DNA from: Basidiobolus meristosporus CBS 931.73
Taxonomy: Eukaryota; Basidiobolomycota; Basidiobolomycetes; Basidiobolales; Basidiobolaceae
DNA length: 64,000 nt
Direction: 5' to 3'
NCBI GenBank assembly: GCA_002104905.1
Contig: MCFE01000409.1
Location: 1 to 64,000 of the forward strand
The notes below the pieces were generated by a model that was not told the origin of the DNA, ran no database searches, and saw only the letters and a program-made list of their open reading frames with translations. Within the stretch, counting starts at the first letter, position 1, and every line of letters begins with the position of its first letter. Shown here one piece after another: positions 46,105 to 57,500 of this stretch. The translations under genes were made by a program, and so were the position numbers.

Positions 46105-48980
46105 ATGGACAAGACTACTTTGACTTAACACTGGAAGAGAAGATAAAAAAGATCATATGGCTATTGTAGCAAGCCTTTCAGCTATGAAGCACACAGACAG
46201 CTTTGAAAGTATTACAAGGTCCATGGCCAGTGTTTTGCAGTACAAGTCATATTTGACCATTCATCAGCACTACTATACCAACATTATGTTGCTGACCTGT
46301 TGATACTTTTATATTGGCACCTGGCAATCTTTGTAACCTTGCACAAAAAGAGTCTGGTGAGTTTGTGATGCCTTTAGGCTCACCTCAGCCTTCTGATTAT
46401 AGCATGCAGATTTATATCTCACTGATGGATTGAGAGCCTATTTCCCCTAACAGCAGTATTATACATAAGCCCAGTCAAATCCCAATAGGTAATGTGACAA
46501 CACCTATGGGAACAAGGACAAAGGGTACTTTATGGAGCCAAGTAAGCCCAGTAATCCATCTACTGGTGGATGATGTAATGTTGTGGCTAGAGAAGTAGCA
46601 CTATTCCACTAATATCCATAATGGGGGCTTCAAAGATTTACAACTACTTCTTGCCAAAATCATTCCGGGATGCAACTTACCATGTAGATGGTGCAAGTGG
46701 ACAACTGCCATGTGTCTGGCATCATATGACCCGGAGACTGTCCTGATTCCAGCATGTGTTAACAGTTGCATGGCATTCACATCCAAAAATGCCACCATTG
46801 CAATGTGACCAATTTGTCCAGAATTCACCACAATTGGGGGAAAACATTGTTCACACTCCAGATATATTCTGGTAATATGCCAACCAAAGAAGATGATGCA
46901 GTTCAACAAATACTGTGAAGCTATACAGTACTGCACTCAATGTCAATTAAGTGCAAACATATACAGAATATTTGATGGCACACATTAAAACAGCTAAGAA
47001 AATACATGTACATTATTATTACCCATGCACAAACACTAACAACATCATCTTCCTACAAAGAGAACATACAGAAGCCAGCATGCTATTGCAGCAAAGTTGT
47101 CAAGCTATAAGACATTGGCCAGAATATGGAATCAACTGGAAAACAGAGACACTTAGATAGAGGGGATTGGTTAGAGCAAAAGCTTTCCACTAGGAGCAAT
47201 GCATTTGCTTTTCACAATATCCCTATACTAGTGGCTAAGGTGTACATGAGGCATTTCAAGCTAAATGTGCCCTTCAAGATACCAGAGAAATTTGAGGGAA
47301 CTGGCAAGATTTTACAAAGTATCCACTACCCTAGGTACTCCTCACGGGCTCCAATCATTATGCATATGCATATGCAACTATACAAATGCAAAAACTGGGT
47401 GAGCTGGCTATTTATTTATTCAAGTGGCATTGTGAAGCCATTCCTACTAAGTGTACAGTGGAAGCACTGGGAGTTGTATGTGGACATTGTAGGAATATTT
47501 ATCCTGAAGTGAAATGCCAATGCCAACTTGGCACACCTACATCTGTTGTGTAAGGAGTTTGTAACAGGATTTGAGCAGCAATACTACAAACATAAAGCTG
47601 AATGTGTAAATATCTGCCACTACTGTACCCACTCTCTACTCCATCTTGCTTGGTGAGTGCAGAATATTGGGCCTTGCTTCACCTTTTGGGTGTTTCCTAT
47701 GGAGCAGATGCATGGAGAGACAGGAAGATAAGTCAAGTTGCAGGTACTACCATATCCCAATCTCATCAATAATATGACCTTCAAGTCCATCATTAATGAG
47801 ATGAGTTGGCAGATGGAGGACAGCCAGGAGGAGCTGGAAAATGCTGAGAACAGATGTGCACATAGAGACAACTATGCCTATGGCATTAAGAAGCTAAGTA
47901 GCCCCAATGCATGGGTAATCAGTTAAGTAATGCAAAGTTGGTTTGGGTGCAACAAGTAACTCATTTTTATTAGTAAGTCTATGCCAAAGTATGCCAGGTT
48001 TCTCTTGGTCACAAGCCAGCTTCTACACCATTCAATACAGAATTCACACAAACAAGAGCCAGAGTGCACCTATAAGGGGGACTAGAATCTAGCAAGGAGA
48101 AGGAATATATTGGTTAAATACCAATAAGCTATTTGTGGATATTCAGGAGGTATTTGTGGTAGAAGTGGCAACAACCAAGCATTTGTTTGCAAGATGTACA
48201 TGTTACCAGCTGTACAAGGTATATAGCAGCTTTGCAAGTATCACACTAAAAAGCTTTGGATTTGAGTGACTCTACTACAAACATAAAGCTGATTGCAGAG
48301 ATCTCTGCCACAACTGTATCCATTTGCTACTTGATCTTGCTAGGTGTGTTGAGAATATTGGACCTTGCTTCACCTATTGGAAGTTTCCTTTAGAGTGGAT
48401 GTGTGGGGAGATAGGAAGACAAGTTAAGTTGCAGGTACTACCATATCCCAATCTCATCAAGAACATTACCTTCAAGTCTGTCATGGATGTGATGAGTTGG
48501 CACATGGACAACAGCCAGAAAGAGTTGGAAAATACTGAGGAAAAATGTGCACATGGAGACACCTATGCCTATGGCATTAAGAAGCTAAGCAGCCCCAATG
48601 CATGGGTAAACAGTGAAGTAATACAAAGTTGGGTTGGGGGAAACAAGCAACTAATTTTTATCAAGAAAACTCCACCAAGATATGCCAGATTTCTTGTGGT
48701 CACAAGCCAACTTCTACACCATTCAATACAGAGTTCACACAAACAAAAGCCAGAGCGCACCTATAAGGGGGACTAGAATCCAGCACAGAGAAGGAATATA
48801 TTGGCTAAATACCAAGAAGTTCTTTGCGGATATTCAGGAGGTATTCATGGCAGAAGTGGGAACAACCAAGCATATGTTTGCAAGATGTATATGCCACCAG
48901 CAGTACAAGGTATTTGGCAACTTTGCAAGTATCACACTAAAAAGTCATAAAGTTGAGGTGATAGAAGTATGTTAATTGTG
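46105..48980 (+). pseudogene. T2-4 transposase with a tandem duplication of its 3' part
   Basis: From ATG 46105 (MDKTTLT). Parts read: CSKPFSYEAH, SNGGFKDLQLLLAKIIPG, TAMCLASYDPETVLIPACVNS, a CPNC-like finger lost to TGA, then a jump (46985) over most of the catalytic core, KQRHLDRGDWLEQKLS, NVPFKIPEKFEGTGKILQS, YKCKNWVSWLFIYSSGI, VDIVGIFI, HSLLHLAW, QVLPYPNLINNMTFKS. At about 48268 the reading returns to YYKHKADCRDLCHNC and the same ~690 bp follows again (48270-48960) in better condition. The second unit is nearly identical to 63472-64000. Defective: the DDE core is deleted. Confidence 0.8.
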
Positions 48981-49549
48981 GCAGGTGTGCACATTTGTAG
49001 AGGTTAGCAAGCAGGAGGCCATGGTTTTTTTTTATTTGAACTATATGAAATACCCAGGACTGTAGTGGGTAAGCAAATAAAGAGGGGTGATTTAACAATG
49101 GAATATACAAGTCGCATGAGGGGAGGTAGAATCAGGAAATACCACTTGGTAAATTGGTACTGTAGGATGGCACAGAACTAGCTGTAGGCTGCAATACTGC
49201 CGTAATAATGCCATTGTAGACTTGCAATGAGGCCATCTAAACACCTTCAGGTTTTTTGTCATATAAGGCACAGGATGTACTGGCCAGTTAGATCCACTTA
49301 AAATAATTGTAGAGCGCATTAAGACCACAATAATGTCATGCAATTATTGCTACAGCACCAATTAAACCCCACCAAGTTGTTGAACCTTACTAGGAAGTAA
49401 AATTAGCTAAATGCTGTTGCAACCCTATTATAAGATTGTGAAGAGGGTCACTAATTCCAAGCTGCTGGTTTTATGATGGTCTTCAAACTGGATCCTGATG
49501 GCTAATATGGATTGGATCCACCTGCAGGACCAAGTTATTTTTCATAGGG
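48981..49549 (+). repeat. Transposase-side end of T2-4 (end B)
   Basis: About 570 bp of non-coding T2 end, ending CCACCTGCAGGACCAAGTTATTTTTC-ATAGGG at 49549. Parallel to 9476-10080, 10964-11580, 39201-39800 and 62892-63480. Nothing coding seen. Confidence 0.75.
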
Positions 49550-50474
49550 AATAGCCCTTGCTTCTTAGCTGTTTGTAATGTTTGCCTTGAAATATATTGT
49601 ATATATTTGTGCTTAATTAGTACTGACTGTGGTACTTTATAGCTTCACAGTACTGGTTGAACTGTGTGATCTTCTTTAGTGAGCATATTACCTGAATATA
49701 TCTGGAGTGTGAATAATGTTTTCCCCCAATGGTGGTTGATTCCAGACAATTTGGACACATTTCAATGGTGGCATTTTCTGATGTGAATGCAATGCAACTG
49801 TTAACACATGCTGGTATCAGGACAGTCTCTGGGCCATAGGTTGCCAGCTGCATCATAGTTGTCCATTTGTATAATATATAAGGTAAGTAACATACCAGCA
49901 TGATTTTGGCAAGATGTAGTAGTAAATCCTCAAAGCCCACATTACTGCTATTAGTGGAAAAAGAGCACTTCTATAATCACAACAGCAATCCCCCACCAGT
50001 AGATGGATTACTAGGCTTACTTGACTCCATAAAGTATCCTTGGCATTTTTTTTCATGGGTGTTGTGTCATTGCATAATAGGATTTTACCAGGCTCATGCA
50101 GGGTACTGTTGTTAGGGAAGATAGGCTCACAATCCATCAGTGAGCCTACTTCTTCAGAGTTATCATTTAGTGTGCCATATACAGAATGGCTGGGGTAAAT
50201 CTAAAGGCATCACACACTTGCCTGACTCAGTTTACGCAAGGTGACAAGTGCTACTAGGTGCTGTTATAGAGGTATCAAGTGGCAAGCAATATATTGTTGG
50301 TACAGTAGTGACCAGTGAATGGTCAAGTATGACTTGTGTGGCAAAACACTGGCTGTGATCCTTGTAATACTTCTTATACTGACTGCATGCTTCATGGCTG
50401 AGAGCCTTGCTACAATAGCCATATAGTCTTTTTTCTCTTCTCTTACAGTGTTGAGTCAAAGTAGTCTTGTCCAT
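49550..50474 (-). pseudogene. T2-3 transposase N-terminal part
   Basis: Starts ATG at 50472-50474 (MDKTTLTQHCKRREKRLYGY), the best preserved N-terminus: Cys/His-rich (QHC, GYC, HEAC, QCF), ATQVILDHSLVTTVPTI, then DCEPIFPNNSTLHEPGKI (50137-49950), FEDLLLHLAKIML, MMQLATYGPETVLIPACVNSC and CPNCLEST (49740-49760). Continues beyond T2-4 at 41692. Confidence 0.78.
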
Positions 50475-50696
50475 GGGGCAAACAGTTTGACCTTCAACAA
50501 CGTAATGCTATTATATCACTATTTTGCCAAAACTCATGTGAGCTTAAGACAGTCCAGTATTTGAGACATTACACCTACATGAATGTAAGATTTAATGATG
50601 ACCTGCCATAGTAAGCATTATATATAAAGTTGTGGCACCACATACACATGTATATGTAATACTAGTTCCCCTTTGGTTTGACTCACTTCCATATAT
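50475..50696. promoter_or_regulatory. Divergent T2 promoter region (T2-3)
   Basis: 222 bp between the two start codons, with CTTCCATATATATGCC at the accessory start. Equivalent to the other divergent intervals. Confidence 0.5.
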
Positions 50697-51206
50697 ATGC
50701 CACTAAAAAATAAAGCAACGTTGTCTGGTTCTCAACCAAACCCCACTGCTGACGGCAACAGAAGAACAGTTGGACAACAGCTTGCTTTGACATTCAGTGC
50801 AACAAGCAGGGCTACATCCAAAGAAGGCCCTGTGGACAGTGTGCTCATTGAAGGTAAGAATGCAGACACCTCAGGCTCTCAGTCAAGTAGGCAATTGAGA
50901 ACCTCTGTGGTGCCACAAGCTGACCGTTATGCTCAGGCAGATAAGAATGTAGCAAATGCAGTACACTCAGTTGAAGATCAGCAAGTGGCCATGATAACAT
51001 CACCACCACCCATATTAGCAAGTATGTTGTTAGCTCATACCAAAGCATTAATGAGGCAATTAGGTGCAGTGGTTGATAATATAGATGCAATGGCCCAGAG
51101 AAATTAGGAAATAGTCCTGAAAAAGTATGAGCAAAAAATACATGCAGAGCAATCAATATCCCTGGTAGAGAAAGCAGCATCTGTGCTGCAAAGAAGACAC
51201 GGTCTT
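50697..51206 (+). pseudogene. T2-3 accessory gene, N-terminal fragment (copy vii)
   Basis: MPLKNKATLSGSQPNPTAD start, uninterrupted to TAG at 51105 (after DAMAQRN, the same position as the stop in copy vi), then EIVLKKYEQKIHAEQSISLVEKAASVLQRR before the break at about 51206. It gives the cleanest N-terminal 136 residues of this unknown protein: basic start, S/T-rich, SPPPILASM, then the coiled coil. Confidence 0.75.
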
Positions 51207-51290
51207 GGCATAACAAGCATGTAGAATGGGCTTAGGAAGGTCCCAAGAGCTGTTGTGTTGTATTGTGATTAGTTTGGGGCTTGCTCTACA
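51201..51290 (-). repeat. Copia-1 LTR scrap
   Basis: GGTCTTGGCATAACAAGC...GGTCCCAAGAGC...GTTTGGGGCTTG resembles the middle of a Copia-1 LTR in reverse. Short and divergent. Confidence 0.5.
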
Positions 51291-51562
51291 ATGTAGAGGC
51301 TAACCACCAATATACAACAACTTCCAGTATGCTAATACTGAAATAGCTTATTGGAAGTTTGATATACCAATAGAAGATATAACTTTCACTAATATCCTCA
51401 ATCTTAGGCTCAAATATACTATAGGCAGTGCTAATCACTTCTACAGCAGTGTTCTGACCTTCTGTTGACTAATGAGCTTATTTGCTTTTATAGTAACTCT
51501 TCCATATTTGGAAGTCACTATCATCTCTAAGAAAATATTTCCTAATATGGAAACTCTGAACT
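51291..51562. other. Unassigned AT-rich spacer
   Basis: No reading frame, no match to the element families in this window. Confidence 0.4.
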
Positions 51563-51655
51563 CCCCTTTAACCTAAAGGGGTGTGTTGTAGAAGTCTCTA
51601 AAGGGGTTGTTAGACCTAAAGGGGTGTCTAAAGGGGTGTCTTTAGAGTAAAGGGG
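51563..51655 (+). repeat. G-run cluster 1 (TAAAGGGGTGTCT-type repeats)
   Basis: Five GGGG runs (51578, 51603, 51621, 51633, 51652) in 78 bp within TCTAAAGGGGTGT units. It starts with a perfect hairpin CCCCTTTA-ACC-TAAAGGGG (51563-51581). Confidence 0.85.
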
Positions 51656-51660
51656 CTTTT

Positions 51661-52198
51661 TGTAGTGGTGCCATGATTGCATGACATCCCTGGTCTCCAA
51701 TTATCTAGCCAAATCAAGTCTGCAAAGAAATTCCAGTTCTGTCTAGAAAGTTTTACTACATTCTGGCAACTTCTTGAGAGCTCCAAGTCAATGTTACACA
51801 ATGAAACATTCTATGGAAGCTTCCCATTAGAGTTTATGTAGTCCCATGCTATATATGGTAACTACATGTCACATGACCTAGTCACATGATCAGCTGACCG
51901 ATGACATATCTCCATGAGATATTCCAGTGTGTTCTTTAGTATATTCTATCTTGGCACACTTACTGTGCCTCACCCCAGAATCCCATTAGTATTAGCCAAT
52001 ATCTCTCAGAATCCATATTGCCAAAGTGCACATATAGTCCTATCCCCCCTTATGTATTCCTCAGTCTGATAAACACAGGTCTTGAATAAACAGTCTTGCC
52101 TTGGAAATCCACCTTGCCTTGTTGATCCACTCCTAAGTCCTTTCCTGGTCCTGCCTTGTGTCTATTCATAATAAGTGGTTTCTAAGGTGGACTTTACA
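51661..52198 (+). mobile_element. Probable solo LTR of an unassigned family
   Basis: TGTAGTGG...TTTACA, 538 bp, no coding sequence. It has CTATATATGG (~51849) and TTGAATAAACAG (52082-52093) in the order promoter then polyadenylation signal, like the two Gypsy LTRs here. It lies exactly between the two G-run clusters. No target duplication found, so the call is tentative. Confidence 0.4.
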
Positions 52199-52201
52199 CT
52201 A

Positions 52202-52311
52202 GGGGGTGCCCAAAGGGGCTTCTTTAGAGTAAAGGGGTTTCTTAAAGGGGTCTTTAGACTAAAGGGGTGTCTAAAGGGGTGTCTCAAGAGTAAAGGGGCT
52301 TCTTAGTGGGG
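52202..52311 (+). repeat. G-run cluster 2
   Basis: Eight runs of four or more G (52202, 52215, 52234, 52247, 52264, 52276, 52294, 52308) in 110 bp, in units AGTAAAGGGG(C/T)TTCTT and CTAAAGGGGTGTCT shared with cluster 1. Confidence 0.88.
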
Positions 52312-52989
52312 ACTTTTCCAACAGAAAAGTGGTAGTTTCTTACAGAACTTAGATTGGATTCTTGTGAGCTTTGCAGTCTCTTTACTGATGTGTACCAATC
52401 AAAGTCAGAATACTCAACAGTACAAGGGATGTAGGGGAAGTCTTATGATCTTTAAACTTGTAATCATAGTGTGGAGATTCTGGAAAGAGAGGCTCTCCTT
52501 TGATTTTTCAGCTGGGGAAGTCATATATGTGAAAATCCAGAAGGATCAAAGTTTTTGGGCAATTGCGCAGGCAATACATGTAATACAAGACTAAAATTAC
52601 GCAGTAGAGCAGATCAGACATAGGCGCAGCACCTGAGAAGAATTCATCTCATTTGATTGGCTGGTTCAAAAGTTACACGTGATCAAACTCACCATAGTAA
52701 TCCTAGCAATAAGGTATAGTATATATAATAATTGGACTCTTTTGGTCATAGCTCCTTAAGTACTGCTTCAAATGAGCTGTAATTTGAAACATGTGTTGGC
52801 TAATGCGTGATCTTTACAACATAATATTCTTGGGTGGATTGCTTGTCAGGGTCTGGAGCATTTATCATTCAAAGTTGGAAATTCTTGATCTTTCACTGGT
52901 GTGTCCTAATAACAAAAAGCAAAAGAAAGAAATGAGTGCAATATTGGTTTAGAGATATTGTAGTAAGGGAAGACCTTCCATTACCACAG
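52312..52989. other. Unassigned spacer, locally CpG-containing
   Basis: No convincing gene. It contains AATTGCGCAGG, AATTACGCAG and AGGCGCAGCACC (52560-52635), CpGs that are rare elsewhere in the transposon block. Confidence 0.4.
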
Positions 52990-54575
52990 AGCATGTGTGC
53001 AAAGCTTGGGGCTGCTTGGACAAATTTGAGAATTTTTATCTTCTGGGTACCTGATTTTTTGGTTAAAATATTCTAAGTTATTCCCAATAAGGAATCTGGT
53101 CAGTATTCTCTAAGATTTGAATAAAGTGATCTCAGCAACTAAGTAAGGTGAATATTTAGGTGGAATTACAAACTTTTACAATACTCCCACTCAACTAAAT
53201 GCTCATGCTGACTAGTTCCAATTTTTTCCTAAGATATTCAATCTTGTCTCTAGCAAAGGGTTGGGTGAGTGTGTCTGCAAATATTTTGTCTATAGGACAG
53301 TAAGCTAAGCTAACTAAGTTATTCTCTATAGCTTCTTATGTGAAGTGATGTCTAATATCTAAGTGCATAGTTTTAGCATGAAAATCAGAATCTTTACCTA
53401 AACCCTGTTCTGAACTTTTTTAAGTGAATCTTATGCAGATATTGGCAGCTCCTTTTAGGTATCTAAAAATATGTTTAACTGCTGCAATATGATCAGATCA
53501 ATAGTTCTGATTGTGCCGGCTGACAACTCCCACTGAATATGAGATATTCAGACTTGCTCCATGCATGCTACACATCAGATTGCTGACTATAGATTGATAC
53601 AGAAACTCAGGGCTTTCAGATGATACCAAGCTCTCTTGATTTGGTTAAGTTTTGAACAAGTTAAGATTTGTCTCCATTGGGGTTGCTACTGGTTTACAGT
53701 CTTCCATTTGGTACTTCTTTAGTATATCGTACATATATTTGGATTGGCTTATGGTAATAGTCTGGATACTTCTGTCTATGGAGAACTTGGTCCTTAAGTA
53801 GTAACTGAGTTCTCCTAGATTAGACATCTTGAACTCTTTAGATAGGCTGGATTTGTCTCTTCCAATGTTTCTAGGTTTTTAGCTGCTATAATAAGATCAT
53901 CCACATATATAGCTAATAGAACTGGACTTGCTCTACCTGGCTTATAGTAAATGCTACAGTCAGCATTACTCCATTTGAATCTCAAAGCTTCTAAATAAGA
54001 ATCCATATTGCAATTCCAGGCTCTTGGTGATTGTTTGAGACCATATAGTGACTTTTTATGCTTGCCAACCAAATGGGGGTTATCTTGGTCAACAAACCCA
54101 TCAGGCTAGTCCATATACACATCCTCATCAAGCCCTTCATTCAAAATGCAGCTTTTACATCCATTTGATGAATAAAAAACTTATATTTGGCTTCAATAGC
54201 CAATATTAATCTGATGGAATTAAACTTGGCTACCGGTGCAAAGGTCTCACAATAGTCAAGTCCTTTTGTTTGAGAGTATCCTTTGGCTACAAGTCTTGCT
54301 TTGTATCTTTCAATTGTACCATCAGCCTTGTATTTTGTCTTGAAGACCCATCTGCATCTAATTGATTTTTGGTCTTCCATTTGATGCCTCTTTAGTGTAT
54401 CTTAAATATACATGAACTGACTTGAGTGATAGTCTGGGTACATCTGACTATGAAGAACCTTATCCCTAAGTTGTAACTGAGTTCTCCCAGATTGGGCATC
54501 TTGAACTCTTTAGATAGGCTGGATTTAGTCAATTACAATGATTCTAGGTTATTGGCGGCTATAATAAGATTATCA

Positions 54576-57500
54576 TGTTGTAAAAGCTTGTATTTCTACC
54601 TAAATATTCACATAACTTAGTCACCTTATCATTGCCTTCATATCCTAGAGAATACTGACCAAATTCCTTGTCAAGATTTACTTGAGATATTTTCATCAAA
54701 ATATCAGGTACCCAGAACATGAAAATTCTCAAAGTTGTCCAAACAGCCTCAAACTTTACACACATGTTCATGGGACCTTCCTTAACCTATTCTATGTGTT
54801 TGCTACTCCAAGACCAGGTAAAAGTATAAATACTACTTTTACATTCAATAATTCATTCAATAGATCATTAGTGAAAACCACATAATCTACTTGTTCTCCC
54901 CATCACTTCCAATATCTCCAAGACTCTTAAAACAGGTTATGAGCCCCAAGCTGTCACTCTCTGCAATGTCTGCTACTGCTATGACTGGAATTTTTCCCTA
55001 TGCTGAAAAGTTGGATGGATCTAACTACCAAGTGTGTAAGGTGAAGATGAAGATACTGCTACAAGAAAGAGGCCTTTGGGATATTTTCATGGGAGAAGAA
55101 TGCCCTCCTAAAAATGTGGGAGAGGAAGCTTTGAAGTACCAGAAGAAAGAACAAAGTGCCTTTAGCTGCATTTGCCTTAATGTTAAAGACAAATTGCTAA
55201 TTCAATGCTAAAGAGCAAAAACAGCAAAGAATGCCTGGAAGGCATTAAAAGACACCTACAAGTCATGTTCAGCTGCTAAGTAAATGTATCTGAGACAAAA
55301 ATTCTTTACCACAAAGATGTTGCCAGGAGAAGAAATGAAAAATCTAATCAACAGAATTACCCTGCTGGTAGATGAGATGGAATTTGTGGGTGTATCAACT
55401 ACTGATGAGGATGTGACAGTTACCATCCTGAATAGCCTGACAGACAAGCTTCAGGGCCTTGTATCAGCCCTAGAGTTCAGAACTGAAGTTTTGACCTTAA
55501 ATTACATATATGGAAGGCTCCTGGATGAAGAATTAAGAAAATCAAGCGCAAATAAGAAGGAAGAAGAAAATGCTTTAATAAGCAATGATAACCAACAAAG
55601 GAGGTACCCTAAACCCTAAAAAGACAACAGCAACCTGTTTTGTAACTACTGTAAAAGGAAAGGACACACATCAGACTGGTGTCTCAAAAAAAATGATAAT
55701 CAGCAAAAGAAGCCTGAATATGGAAATGCTGCAACAGCTGAAGATAGGCTATTCATATCTGCACTAAACATGACCACAAACAAGGATTCTCAGACGTGGT
55801 ATATTGACTCTGGAGCATCTCAACACTTTACACACCAAAAGAACTTTTTACCCAATATCAAGAAATTCCAATTAAGAAGGTTTTCATAGGTGACAATAGC
55901 GCACTTGATGCAGTGGGAGAAGGAACTGTCCAAGTAAGCCTAAGAAGCATTCAAAGAAGCCGTACACTGACTTTCAGAGAAGTACTCTATGTACCAGGAA
56001 TAGCCAAGAACCTACTATCTGTAAGCAAGGCCACTGCAGTAGGACTCAGTTTCAGCTTTGACAATTCTGGATGCAAGATCACTAATCAAAATGATGCCCA
56101 TATTGCTTTGGGTATCAGAGATCAGAATCTACACAAGTTGACTTATATTCCATCATATTTGGAAGCCAATATAAGTAACTTAAATGATGAAACACCAACA
56201 CTTTGGTACAGGAGATTTGGGCACATTGATTTTGATTATTTGAGCATAATGATCAAAGATCAGCTAATTTCTGGAGTAAAATCTGATCACCCAGCTAATT
56301 TGGAGCACTGGAAGTCTCCATATATTGGAAACAAGCCAGACAACCATTCAAGAGCTCTGGCTTAATCAAAACTAAGAAAAAATTAGATCTAATTCACTTA
56401 AATCTATGTGGACCTATGCAAAAAATATCTTTTGGTAGGATGAAGTATTTAATCACTATTATTGATGATTCTACAAGATACATATGGGTCTACTTCATGG
56501 AGAGAAAGAAAGAAGCTCTGTCTAAGTTCAGGGAGTTTGAAGCCATGGTGGAGGGAGAAACTGGTGAAAAATCAAGAAAATATGCTCTGACAATGGTAGA
56601 GAATATACCTCAAAACTCTTCATCCACTTCTGCAAAATTCATGGGATAAAGCAAGAGACTACCATACCATACTCCCCACAGCAAAATGGAGTAGCAAAAT
56701 GTGCTAACAGAACAATAATTGATATGGCAAGATATATGATCCATGATCAATAATTGTCCTGTGATTTTTGGGCAGAATCAGTTGCCACCGCTATGTATCT
56801 TAGAAATAGGAGTTATAACAGAATACTTTGTGATTCTACTCTACTTGAAGCATGGTATGGATACACACCAAGTGCAGAACATCTAAGAATATTTGGGTGT
56901 ACAGCACACGCCAAGAAACTGCCCGGACATCAGTCAAAATTTGAGCCAAAAAGTGTAAAATGCATATTTTTGGGCTACTGCAATGAGAGTAAAGCATACA
57001 GACTCTGACAATACCAAAGCAAAGAAGCTAATCAAGTCCAGGGATGTGTTGTTTGATGAGAACTTGGAATTTTCACAAAAAAGATATTGGATGATGACAA
57101 AAATCTGATCTCAAATCCACCATTTGTCAGGATTGAATCAGAGCAAAACAATGAGAATTTTTTTACTACAGAGGACTCTACAACCATGGTTCAGCCAGAA
57201 TCAGTGCCTAGGAATATCCCAGAAGTGATCATCTCAGTATCATATGCCCAGAGATCCAATTGGCCAAGAAATAGCCCAAATTACTGTATCAATGAGGGTA
57301 CAAACTTAGCCTATGCCTATTCAGTCCATATTGATGAGCCCCAGATTGTAAAAGAGGCCCTAAATAGCCCTCAGAGAAAGTTTTGGAGATCTGCAATGTC
57401 TGAGTAATATCAGGCCCTGATGGAAAATCAAACTTGGGACTTAGTCAAATTACCAATCAACCAAAAATCAATTAGATGCAGGTGGGTCTTCAAGACAAAA

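Larger units (their letters stand above)
41693..49549. mobile_element. T2-4: inner T2 copy with both termini
   Basis: Left terminus CCCTATAAGAAATTATTTTG (41693, end A), then a leftward accessory gene, divergent region, rightward transposase and right terminus ...CAAGTTATTTTTCATAGGG (49549, end B). This is the clearest view of T2 architecture: end A - accessory - divergent promoter - transposase - end B. It is enlarged by the fold-back element (41974-42707), a Gypsy-2 solo LTR (43287-44346) and an internal duplication (47570-48980). The flanking transposase lacks about 120 bp relative to other copies, so no reliable target duplication can be stated. Confidence 0.82.
39201..51206. mobile_element. 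T2-3: outer T2 copy, split by T2-4
   Basis: The left terminus CCCTATGAAAAGTAGTTTGG at 39201 is end B. The transposase runs leftwards in two pieces (39201-41692 and 49550-50474), then a divergent region and a rightward accessory gene truncated at ~51206. The same overall arrangement as T2-1/T2-2: one T2 copy inserted in the transposase gene of another. Confidence 0.75.

Noticed and set aside
41690-49552. AAT on both sides of T2-4 as a 3-bp target duplication
   Set aside because: The flanking transposase sequence lacks about 120 bp between the two sides, so this is not a simple insertion site, and the match could be chance.
51663-52201. TAGTG...CACTA ends as a CACTA transposon
   Set aside because: Orientation is inverse (CACTA elements start CACTA and end TAGTG), no duplication flanks it and there is no coding content.
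52364-52594. Possible small host gene between the G-run cluster and Copia-1c
   Set aside because: 76 codons with no recognisable motif, no splice pattern and no supporting context.
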